Assembly: GCA_013138965.1 (NCBI GenBank)
Contig: WTBT01000066.1
Span: 1-41,287 of the forward strand
DNA from: Candidatus Aegiribacteria sp.
Lineage (GTDB): Bacteria > Fermentibacterota > Fermentibacteria > Fermentibacterales > JCC-6
Reading direction: 5' to 3'
Length of the DNA stretch: 41,287 nucleotides
This document shows, one piece after another, positions 34,089 to 41,287 of this stretch (position 1 is its first letter; every line of letters begins with the position of its first letter). The notes beneath the pieces were generated by a model. It was not told the DNA's origin, searched no databases, and worked only from the letters and a program-made list of their open reading frames with translations. A program made the translations under genes and the position numbers.

Positions 34089-34688
34089 ATGAGTACAAGG
34101 GACAACATACTGGACGCCGCCGAGGAAATTTTTGTTAGCAGTGGATTCTCCGGCTCCTCCATGAAAAGCATTGCGGAAAAGGCTACTGTGGCGAAAAGCC
34201 TTATTTACCACTACTTCGCATCCAAAAGGGAACTATGGGACGAAGTCATTCACAGAAGAATATCCAATGCGAGCCTTCCGGACAGGATGATAGAGTTGGT
34301 ATCATCCATTCTATCCGACGGCCTGGATGTAGTTAGAAAAAAAAAGGATCATACCACATATTTCGAGTTTCTGAAGGATAACCCCCAGTTCGTACGAATG
34401 CTGGCATGGCTCAATGCAGAGCAGTCTCTGTGGATATGTCCTCCCCCTGAAGTGAGAACTGAAGTTATCAATAAGCTTAAGGAACTGCAGGAAAAGGGAG
34501 TTTTCAGGGATGATATAGACGCCAGAATGTTCGTTGTATGCTTCATGTCTATCTGCGAGGTGTGGTTCATGTCCCGTAGCAGGATTGCAGCGTGGTTTGG
34601 CGAGGATATGAACGAGGATGAAATGAGTGAAAAATACATCGACGCGGTCGGAAAGATTCTCCTCGATGGAATGGCTGGATCAAAATGA
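34089..34688 (+). CDS. TetR-family repressor of the adjacent RND pump
   Basis: The 199-residue protein has the TetR DNA-binding head (RDNILDAAEEIFVSSGFSGS, then KATVAKSLIYHYFASKRELW, residues about 4-52) and a variable all-helical ligand domain. A perfect operator lies just upstream. The stop overlaps the next gene by four bases, so repressor, adaptor and pump form one transcript. The inducing ligand is not predictable. Length is normal. Confidence 0.94.
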   Translation: MSTRDNILDAAEEIFVSSGFSGSSMKSIAEKATVAKSLIYHYFASKRELWDEVIHRRISNASLPDRMIELVSSILSDGLDVVRKKKDHTTYFEFLKDNPQFVRMLAWLNAEQSLWICPPPEVRTEVINKLKELQEKGVFRDDIDARMFVVCFMSICEVWFMSRSRIAAWFGEDMNEDEMSEKYIDAVGKILLDGMAGSK

Positions 34689-35743
34689 AAAAGATAACGG
34701 TCAGCCTTATGTCCGTTCTTTTACTGCTGATATCCTGCGATCAGCCGGAGGAAGTGGCTGAAAAGTTCCTCCCGGTAACTGTAATGGTCGCGGAAACGCA
34801 GGTGATAAGTTCTACAGTTATCGCGGCATGCAGGCTCGAATCCAGCAGCGGGGCGGTCATTACCGCTATGAATCCGGGCAGAATAATGGATGTTGTCGTC
34901 AGCGAAGGTGATGAAGTTCAGGAGGGGGATATCCTTGTTGAGCTTTCAACGGATCAACAGTACAGCAGCGCTGTTTCCGCTTCATCAGCACAGCTTACGG
35001 CTGCCAGGAGAGTGGCGTCAAATGCCGGAGCTGATCTTCAGAGGGCCGGGAGATTAAGGTCGGATGGAGCTATAAGCGAAAGTGAATATGAAATGGCCGT
35101 AGCCGCATCAGCGTCTTCTGAAGCAAACGTAAGGCAGGCTCTCGCAGGATACGAAAACGCGAGAAGCATGGAAGAAAGCGGAAAGATCCTGGCGCCGTTC
35201 AGCGGCACCGTCACCAGGGTATGGGCAAAGGAGGGATACCTTTCTTCGGGACCTCTTGTTTCAATCTCAGACAGCGGTGTCATGAAGTCAGAACTGCTGA
35301 TCGCAGGCCGTCATCTTCAATACCTGGCCGAAGGGCTGCCTGTAATTTTCTCCACCTCACATTACCCCTCGGAGCTTTTCCCGGGAGAAATTCTATCTTT
35401 CTCATCCTCTGTTGATCCTGTATCGGGGCTGGTTTCGGTGATGGTTCAGTTTCATGGAAGTTCCGGCAGGCTCCGCTCGGGGATGACCGGTACTGCGATT
35501 GTCGGTCTTGAAACCTCGCAGAATACGGTAGTTCTGCCCCTTCAGGCACTGCTTCATAAAGATGAATCCTCATGGGAAGCGGCACTTGTCAGTGATGGTA
35601 TTGCAGATATTGTTCCGGTTGAAATCGGAATAGTTAACGGAACCGATTTCGAAATCATCGGGGGGGTTGAGCCGGGAGACTCGATCATTTTCCTTGGTCA
35701 TCATCTTGTCGTTGACGGTTCACACGTAAGGGTGGTGCAGTAA
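34685..35743 (+). CDS. RND efflux periplasmic adaptor (membrane-fusion lipoprotein)
   Basis: The signal sequence ends with a lipobox LISC (about residues 16-19), so the 352-residue protein is anchored by lipid in the inner or outer membrane leaflet facing the periplasm. The two lipoyl halves are visible: ITAMNPGRIMDVVVSEGDEV, then ILAPFSGTVTRVWAKEGYLS. A short helical hairpin between them (about 100-150) and a beta-barrel domain follow. The short hairpin is typical of adaptors outside Proteobacteria. It links the RND pump to an outer-membrane channel, which is not encoded here. Confidence 0.93.
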   Translation: MKKITVSLMSVLLLLISCDQPEEVAEKFLPVTVMVAETQVISSTVIAACRLESSSGAVITAMNPGRIMDVVVSEGDEVQEGDILVELSTDQQYSSAVSASSAQLTAARRVASNAGADLQRAGRLRSDGAISESEYEMAVAASASSEANVRQALAGYENARSMEESGKILAPFSGTVTRVWAKEGYLSSGPLVSISDSGVMKSELLIAGRHLQYLAEGLPVIFSTSHYPSELFPGEILSFSSSVDPVSGLVSVMVQFHGSSGRLRSGMTGTAIVGLETSQNTVVLPLQALLHKDESSWEAALVSDGIADIVPVEIGIVNGTDFEIIGGVEPGDSIIFLGHHLVVDGSHVRVVQ

Positions 35744-38700
35744 TGAGTTTTCCAGGACTGGCCATTAATAGAAGAATAACCTTCCTTATGATTTTCATTC
35801 TCATGGGCGGCGCCGGCCTGTTCGCTTTAACGCAGCTTGGCATCGACTACTTTCCAAAAGTGGATCTGAGACAGGTAGTTGTTGTAACTCTCCTTCCCGG
35901 TGCCGGGCCTTCCGAAGTTGAGGGGCTTATAACCGAGATAATTGAAGATGCGGTTTCCGGAGTCGAGGGAGTTGAAACGGTTGTTTCCACTTCCAGGAAC
36001 GGCCTCAGCATGATTACGCTCGAACTTAAGAACAGTGCCGATATTGATCAGGCTGAAGTGGATATCAGGGACGCGGTTGACAGGGTAAAAAGCCAGCTTC
36101 CGGACGGCTCCGGCGATCCTGTCATAATGGCTATGGAATCCAGTATGAAACCCCTGATCTTGTTGGCTTTCAAAAGTGACATCATGAGTGGAACTCAGCT
36201 CCGAAACCTTGTTGACGAGGATATCTCGCCGAGACTGGGAAGGGTCGAGGGGATCTCTTCCGTCGTTATCAGCGGCGGGCAGGTCAGGCAGATAAACGTT
36301 GAAGTCGATCCTGTGCTGCTTGCCGGGACTGAAATTCCAATTTCCAGGGTATACGGTGTCCTCAGCGCTGTTGGAGGAGATCAACCCGGTGGCGATATAA
36401 GAGATGGCAATATGGAGTTCGCTGTCAGTGTGAAATCCGGCTTCGATGATTTGCAGAGCATAAGGGAGCTGGTGATAGGTGTTCATGGCGGAAGGGCTGT
36501 CAGGCTCGAAGAAGTGGCTGAGATAATTGATGGCCATGCGGAGCAGACCGAATACACCCACCTCAATCAGGGGGAGGCAATCCTGCTGGTTTTCAGGAAG
36601 AGCTCCGATGCCAACACGGTGAATACCTGCAACAGGCTTGAATCGGAAATCGAGGAAGTTTCGGAGGAGTACGCAGGTATCCTGGAAACCGAGATAATCT
36701 ACAACCAGGAAAGATTCATTACCGGCTCCATGAAGGATCTGGCGCTTACTGCGGTGCAGGCGATAATTCTTGCTGCGGCGGTACTTACATTCTTCCTGGG
36801 ATCGGTATCCAACGCCGGAATAGTAAGTCTTTCCATGCCACTTTCATTTGTGGCGTCATTTGCGGTGATGTACCTGCTTGGAGTGAGTCTTAACATCATG
36901 TCCCTGGCGGGGCTTAGCATATCCATCGGAATGATAGTGGATAACTCGGTGGTTGTTCTTGAGAATATTCACAGATGGCGAAGGGAAGGTGAAGGCCGGG
37001 CAGAATCAGCCGAACATGGCGCCGGACAGGTTGGAATGGCAGTAACAGCATCAACCCTTACGACCGTTGCTGTATTCATCCCCATGCTGTTCGTGCCCGG
37101 AATGACCGGACAGATATTCAGGGATCTGAGTCTGACCATCGCGGCCGCCCTCTTCATATCACTGTTTGTTTCCCAGTCCCTCATACCGCTGCTGGCCTCA
37201 AGGTCGAAGAACCTGATAAAGCAGCATTCCGAGCGTTCACTGTCAACTAAGATTCAGCGCTGGCTGCAAAGGTTGGAAGAGAGGTACTCCGGAGCGATCA
37301 GCTGGTTCACCGAACATTCAAAGTTCGTTTTCATTCCTGTGATCCTCCTGTTCGCAGTATCACTTTTCGTAATGAGATTCATTCCAAAGACCTACCTTCC
37401 GGAACCGAAGGAGGGGATCATAGACATCAATATCAGCCTTGCCGCTGGAACCGGTCTTGAATTCACGGATAGTCTGCTTGTGGAAATTGAAGGCAGAATT
37501 CTGAAGATAATTGAGCCGGGTGACCTGGAGAATTCCTATATGAGTGTAGGCAAGCAGGAGGGTATGGGCGCTTTTTTCGGTTCTTCATCCTCGGCAAATG
37601 GAGAGATAAATTTATACTTCGTGAAAGAGAGTGAGCGGTCCGGAAGCCTTGAGTATTACGATATGGCAATACGCGACCTGCTGGCAGAAGTGCCGGGTAT
37701 AGAATACAGCCTTACAAGCGGAATGCCGATTGGTAACGAATTCCCTGTTAAAATAGTCATTTATGGAACAGACCTGGATGAACTTCGAAATATCGGGGAA
37801 CTGGTAAAATCGGAGATGGATCGAATTCCCGGAACTGTCGACATCTCATCCTCCATGGAGAACCAGCTTATGCAGATAGACTTCGTATCCGATGAGAACG
37901 TGCTTTTCCTCAAGCAACAGTCTCCCGTTGCGATAGGCTCGGAAGTCACAGTTGGTATCCTTGGGCTTGATGCCACCACCTTCGCGGAAAACAACCGGGA
38001 GTACGATGTAAACCTGCGTTACGCGGAGGAGGAAAGATCGAGCAGGGAAGCTCTGGCCGGTATTATCGCGTACGGCATGCCACTTGATGCCTGGGGCAGC
38101 TTTCAGAATACACTTGTTCCCGAAAAGATAGGCAGAAGGAACAGGATACGAACGGTGGATATCAGCTGCAGGATCGCAGACAGGGCGCTGGGTGACGTTG
38201 CGGCCGATGTTGAAATCATGATGGATACACTGAACCTCAGCGGTCACAGGTACGAAATCCTCGGCGACATTAAGGACAGAGGTGAAGCTTTCGGAAGCAT
38301 GGCGATAGCCATCGGAGTTGCAATAATCCTGGTTTACATGGTAATGGCATCCCAGTTCGAATCACTCCTTGAACCTTTCATCATCATAATCGAAGTTCCC
38401 CTTGCCATGATCGGGGTTATCTGGACTCTGTTACTGACCGGGACTACCATGGGACTTACGGCGCTTATAGGCCTGCTTATGCTTACGGGAATAGTTGTGA
38501 ATAACGGCATTGTATTCGTCGACTACGCGAACCAGCTTAGACGGAAAGAGGGAATGTCATCCAGAGATGCCATTATTCTGGCCGGACAGAAAAGGATGCG
38601 CCCCATACTCATGACCGCGATAACGACTATTCTGGCGCTTATGCCGCTTGCAGCCGGGGCTACGGAAAGCTCCGTAATGTGGGCTCCGATGGCTCGAGCG

Positions 38701-38805
38701 GTAGCCGGAGGTCTTGCGGTAGCCACGGTTCTTACGCTGGTTGTTCTGCCCTGCCTTTACGTGAAACTGGACAGGTGGCATGGAAGCATTAAGGGAGATT
38801 CATGA
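35743..38805 (+). CDS. RND efflux transporter (AcrB/HAE1-like)
   Basis: The 1020-residue protein has 12 membrane helices and two large periplasmic loops, as in AcrB. Diagnostic sites: the N-terminal RRITFLMIFILMGGAGLFAL, GAGPSEVEGLITEIIEDAV, the TM4 proton-relay segment GMIVDNSVVVLENIHRWR, and the repeat of this region in the second half (GIVVNNGIVFVDYANQLRR). In TM4 the pair is Asp-Asn rather than the Asp-Asp of AcrB, a form common in homologues outside enterobacteria. It exports drugs, lipids or other amphiphiles using the proton gradient. It overlaps the adaptor stop by one base. No TolC-type gene follows. Confidence 0.95.
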   Translation: MSFPGLAINRRITFLMIFILMGGAGLFALTQLGIDYFPKVDLRQVVVVTLLPGAGPSEVEGLITEIIEDAVSGVEGVETVVSTSRNGLSMITLELKNSADIDQAEVDIRDAVDRVKSQLPDGSGDPVIMAMESSMKPLILLAFKSDIMSGTQLRNLVDEDISPRLGRVEGISSVVISGGQVRQINVEVDPVLLAGTEIPISRVYGVLSAVGGDQPGGDIRDGNMEFAVSVKSGFDDLQSIRELVIGVHGGRAVRLEEVAEIIDGHAEQTEYTHLNQGEAILLVFRKSSDANTVNTCNRLESEIEEVSEEYAGILETEIIYNQERFITGSMKDLALTAVQAIILAAAVLTFFLGSVSNAGIVSLSMPLSFVASFAVMYLLGVSLNIMSLAGLSISIGMIVDNSVVVLENIHRWRREGEGRAESAEHGAGQVGMAVTASTLTTVAVFIPMLFVPGMTGQIFRDLSLTIAAALFISLFVSQSLIPLLASRSKNLIKQHSERSLSTKIQRWLQRLEERYSGAISWFTEHSKFVFIPVILLFAVSLFVMRFIPKTYLPEPKEGIIDINISLAAGTGLEFTDSLLVEIEGRILKIIEPGDLENSYMSVGKQEGMGAFFGSSSSANGEINLYFVKESERSGSLEYYDMAIRDLLAEVPGIEYSLTSGMPIGNEFPVKIVIYGTDLDELRNIGELVKSEMDRIPGTVDISSSMENQLMQIDFVSDENVLFLKQQSPVAIGSEVTVGILGLDATTFAENNREYDVNLRYAEEERSSREALAGIIAYGMPLDAWGSFQNTLVPEKIGRRNRIRTVDISCRIADRALGDVAADVEIMMDTLNLSGHRYEILGDIKDRGEAFGSMAIAIGVAIILVYMVMASQFESLLEPFIIIIEVPLAMIGVIWTLLLTGTTMGLTALIGLLMLTGIVVNNGIVFVDYANQLRRKEGMSSRDAIILAGQKRMRPILMTAITTILALMPLAAGATESSVMWAPMARAVAGGLAVATVLTLVVLPCLYVKLDRWHGSIKGDS

Positions 38806-39473
38806 AACGAACTGTACCCTACCAGCTCAGATACAGCAGACGGGTAAAGAGATTGAGACTTGAAGTTGTTCCTGGAGAAGTCAGGGTTACCGCTCCGCCA
38901 GGAACAGGCATTTCCGTAATAGATGAGTTTGTTCTCAGCCGCGAGAAATGGCTTGCGGGTAAGCTTGCGGGCTTTGCCTCAATTTCTCCCCCCTCTGCCC
39001 CCTCCGAATACACAGAGGGTTCAGAAATATCCGTTCTTGGTAAAAAGATAGTTCTTCGACTGACAGAATCCGTAGAATTTGAATTGTGCGATGGTGTTTT
39101 GTACGGATGTTCGTTTGACAATAGTGTGGATCTGGGTCTGTCTATGGGGAAGTGGCTGGATCGCCAGTTGCTGGGTTTTGTGAATGAAATCATAAAGAAG
39201 TATTCCCGCTTCGGGTTTGTGCCTTCCAGAGTAAGGCTTGGCAATGCCAGAACCCGCTGGGGAAGCTGCAGTTCCCGGGGAGTGATCATGATAAACAGGA
39301 GGCTGGTACATGCTCCGCCTGATGTGGTTGAGTATGTGGTGGTTCATGAACTGGTTCATCTCAGGTACAGAAACCACTCACCACTGTTCTGGAATTCTGT
39401 GGAAGATTTTTCAGGCGATGTAAAATTACCCAGGCGCTGGCTTAGACTGAATGGCGCCTTTCTGCTTCAGTGA
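38802..39473 (+). CDS. YgjP-like metallopeptidase-domain protein (DUF45)
   Basis: The 223-residue protein ends with the zinc motif His182-Glu183-x2-His186 (VVHELVHLRYRNHSPLFW). The family block RVRLGNARTRWGSCSSRGVI lies upstream of it. These are the two signatures of the YgjP/WLM-related group, sometimes annotated as M48 or SprT-like. Substrates are unknown. Its start overlaps the RND pump stop as ATGA, so it belongs to the same transcript although no functional link is evident. A strong hairpin follows the stop. Confidence 0.9.
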   Translation: MKRTVPYQLRYSRRVKRLRLEVVPGEVRVTAPPGTGISVIDEFVLSREKWLAGKLAGFASISPPSAPSEYTEGSEISVLGKKIVLRLTESVEFELCDGVLYGCSFDNSVDLGLSMGKWLDRQLLGFVNEIIKKYSRFGFVPSRVRLGNARTRWGSCSSRGVIMINRRLVHAPPDVVEYVVVHELVHLRYRNHSPLFWNSVEDFSGDVKLPRRWLRLNGAFLLQ

Positions 39474-39477
39474 GTGC

Positions 39478-39506
39478 GGCGGGGAGAAGATCATCTTCTC
39501 CCCGCC
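39478..39506. terminator. Strong hairpin between convergent genes (bidirectional terminator)
   Basis: A 13-bp perfect stem, GGCGGGGAGAAGA with TCTTCTCCCCGCC, encloses a TCA loop. It lies five bases after the YgjP stop and ten bases beyond the end of the convergent M28 gene. Plus-strand sequence after it has only scattered T's, so it is GC-rich rather than a classical U-tract terminator. Its location suits termination in both directions. Confidence 0.75.
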
Positions 39507-39515
39507 TGATCCGGT

Positions 39516-41054
39516 TTATTTTATAATGACCATACTGGATGTAGCCGATTCTCCATTTGCGTCAAGCCGCAATAGATAGATTCCGGGAACAAGAGATTGC
39601 ACATTCATATCGATAGGACTTGATCCTGCCGGGAGTGTTTCAGAAACGCTCTGCACTTCCCTGCCGGATATATCGAAAAGACTGAGTTTTGCCAGACATG
39701 TTGATGGCACATTAACAATAGCTGAAGCCATGAAGTTAACGGGATTTGAAGAAAGCCTCATTGTGACAGTTCCAATTGAATTGTGGAACGAGTCCTCTTC
39801 CACACCGGTTCCACTGGGAACAGCGAGATAGGCAACTGTGGCAATCGCGGCTTTCGCCATGTTGGTGCCGAAGGGGAAGTACTGGGTGTAGTTCGCGATC
39901 ACATCAGTGGTCTGATGGTAGTACGGATTGCTGCCCCAGTCCATCTCTATACTGAGCATTGCTGGATATCCGGCAACCCAGAAGCTGGCGTGATCACTGG
40001 CGGAGACAGGAGGATTTGCCACAGTCTTGGTTAGAGCAGGTACGTAGGTATCGCTGACCGCATCAAACGCCAAACCCAGACCAGTGGAAGCAGTGTTGTA
40101 GTTCAGTGCTGCTTTGTCATAAGGGGAAGGGCCGTAGAAGATCATGTCCAGATTCACCACACCCAGTATTACATCACCTGCTAATTTAACGGAGTCGGCA
40201 TAATGCGCGCTTCCGAAAAGGCCCTGTTCCTCACCGCCCCAGAGGCAGTAGCGTACGGTGTATTCGAAGTCATACTGACTCATTATCCTTGCGGCTTCCA
40301 TCACTGCTGCGGAACCGCTGCCATTGTCATCTGCTCCCGGGGCATCGGTCTGGGGCTGGGGGGAGGTGCTGTCCAGATGTCCGCAGATAATCCAGTACTG
40401 ATCTGGATTTACAGTGCCTGTCTGTGTGGCAATGACATTCTGGCAGTCATAGCCGAGTGAGGAAAAATGCCTTATCTCGGAATTGAGCCCGTAAGAAAGA
40501 AATCTGTTGTGGCTCCAGGCACAGGCGGAGTCAAAGCCGCTGGTGCTGGAGTGACGGGTAAGGTAGTTCTGGTAGTTGGTTGTGATGGAGATGAGACTGT
40601 CTTCACTCACAGCAGCAACAATGTCGGCTACGGAATCGTCGTACTCCCCTCTTACCGGAATGGGTATGGGGGTGGCGGGAGCTTTGGTTTCCCTCAGGGG
40701 TTGGACCATGAAGATATCGGTTCTCAGGAAATCGCCTGTAAGCGGTCTGAGAAGCTTTACTATCAGTGTTCTCCCGTTTCTGTAAAGCACACGGCCCAGC
40801 TCTGTTGCCTGTAGTATCCCGTTGTCATTCCGTACGGTGACCAGAGCATACGCGCTCAGATCAGAGGCATCTGTGTCTAGAATATTCCCTCTTTTCCCCC
40901 AGGTACCGAAGGCGACCACATGCTCTTCCGTTCTGTATACGATAACATAGGAATCCGTTGCCTCAGCATACCTGTCGGGTATGATAAACAGCGTTTCCGC
41001 AGAGACAGTACCGGTAATCAACAGAGAAATCGCGAACAGAATGGGGATCCTCAT
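39516..41054 (-). CDS. Secreted M28-family zinc aminopeptidase-like protein with C-terminal sorting domain
   Basis: A signal peptide (residues 1-19) is followed by about 120 residues of unknown type and the M28 catalytic domain. Zinc ligands are His226 (CGHLDS), Asp242 (GADDNGSG), Glu276, Asp303 (NLDM) and His380 (YYHQTTD), with Glu275 as general base. All are present, so it should cleave N-terminal residues from peptides. The last about 85 residues are a type-9-like sandwich: LSSNPVNF, LSLFDISGREV, VPGIYLLRLDANG and the ending MVIIK. It should be exported and possibly surface-anchored through this domain. GAGG lies six bases upstream of the ATG. It stands alone in its transcript. Confidence 0.92.
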   Translation of the reverse strand: MRIPILFAISLLITGTVSAETLFIIPDRYAEATDSYVIVYRTEEHVVAFGTWGKRGNILDTDASDLSAYALVTVRNDNGILQATELGRVLYRNGRTLIVKLLRPLTGDFLRTDIFMVQPLRETKAPATPIPIPVRGEYDDSVADIVAAVSEDSLISITTNYQNYLTRHSSTSGFDSACAWSHNRFLSYGLNSEIRHFSSLGYDCQNVIATQTGTVNPDQYWIICGHLDSTSPQPQTDAPGADDNGSGSAAVMEAARIMSQYDFEYTVRYCLWGGEEQGLFGSAHYADSVKLAGDVILGVVNLDMIFYGPSPYDKAALNYNTASTGLGLAFDAVSDTYVPALTKTVANPPVSASDHASFWVAGYPAMLSIEMDWGSNPYYHQTTDVIANYTQYFPFGTNMAKAAIATVAYLAVPSGTGVEEDSFHNSIGTVTMRLSSNPVNFMASAIVNVPSTCLAKLSLFDISGREVQSVSETLPAGSSPIDMNVQSLVPGIYLLRLDANGESATSSMVIIK

Positions 41055-41191
41055 ACTCTACCTCTTTCCGGGGCTGTAATGATCATAATCGTATACATCA
41101 ATTTATAACATACTAATATAGTACGTAGAAGAACAAGATCTCATGACGGCAAGTTGCATGCTTAGGAGCTGGAAGCTTATAACTCATCGGT

Positions 41192-41287
41192 TTAGGGCGG
41201 TGAAATCGAGTAATTCCATTCTCCATGAAACTCATCTCGTTTTAAATTAATTGCTTTCATTTCTTTGTCGGACACTTTTAATCCAAC
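41192..41287 (-). CDS. C-terminal part of an ISAzo13-like transposase, cut by the window edge
   Basis: The minus strand is open from the window edge to TAA 41194-41192 and gives 31 residues, including VSDKEMKAINLKRDEFHGEW followed by NYSISPP. A SDxEM-x-ALNLxRxxFHGxWNYTI ending is characteristic of ISAzo13-family DDE transposases as I know them. The rest of the element lies outside. Whether it is intact cannot be judged; AT-rich codons fit foreign origin. Confidence 0.7.
   Translation of the reverse strand, partial: VGLKVSDKEMKAINLKRDEFHGEWNYSISPP

Overview
The window looks like a chromosomal segment of an uncultured, anaerobic, Gram-negative bacterium of the FCB superphylum (Fermentibacteria, Cloacimonadota or a relative). 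The reasons are: outer-membrane and polysaccharide-export proteins; several secreted proteins ending in a FlgD/type-9-secretion-like C-terminal beta-sandwich that finishes in Ile-Val-Arg/Lys; a full set of anaerobe-type oxygen-defence enzymes; frequent TTG and GTG starts; and moderate GC. The phylum placement is inference. No rRNA, tRNA or CRISPR array was seen.

Left part (1-5.2 kb) is accessory and partly decayed: a gene tail at the window edge, an AT-rich orphan gene, an array of tiny triplet-loop hairpins (750-820), a serpin lipoprotein, an intact Fic protein, and a secreted M23-type peptidase gene broken by an amber stop and a frameshift. Then comes a compact oxygen and peroxide defence operon (5.3-9.4 kb): a PerR-like repressor with its own promoter and a 7-1-7 operator, rubrerythrin, superoxide reductase, a truncated ferritin, a second ferritin-like protein, the flavo-diiron protein FprA, and its probable donor, a flavin reductase fused to rubredoxin. 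On the opposite strand follow an Omp85-type barrel, adenosine deaminase and a MntA-HepT toxin-antitoxin pair.

The centre (12.5-30.4 kb) is one almost gapless set of 15 genes for a surface polysaccharide: a DPM1-like glycosyltransferase, a FemAB-like transferase, a polytopic GT-C/Wzy-like protein, two more glycosyltransferases, a Wzx-like flippase, MurB, an RMD-like reductase, RmlA, RmlB, a UDP-xylose synthase, a Wza-like export protein and a Wzz-like chain-length protein. Interleaved are two large paralogous beta-propeller proteins with C-terminal sorting-type domains. Their architecture resembles PorZ, the A-LPS-binding surface protein of type 9 secretion. This is the most interesting feature of the window and suggests a dedicated link between this glycan and protein secretion or anchoring.

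Right part (30.4-41.3 kb): an IMPACT-family protein, remnants of a second Fic gene and of another gene, a nucleoside-recognition (Gate) membrane protein, a CCA-adding/poly(A) polymerase-type enzyme, a TetR - membrane-fusion protein - RND pump operon with a clear operator, a YgjP-like metalloprotein, a secreted M28 peptidase, and the tail of an ISAzo13-like transposase at the window edge.
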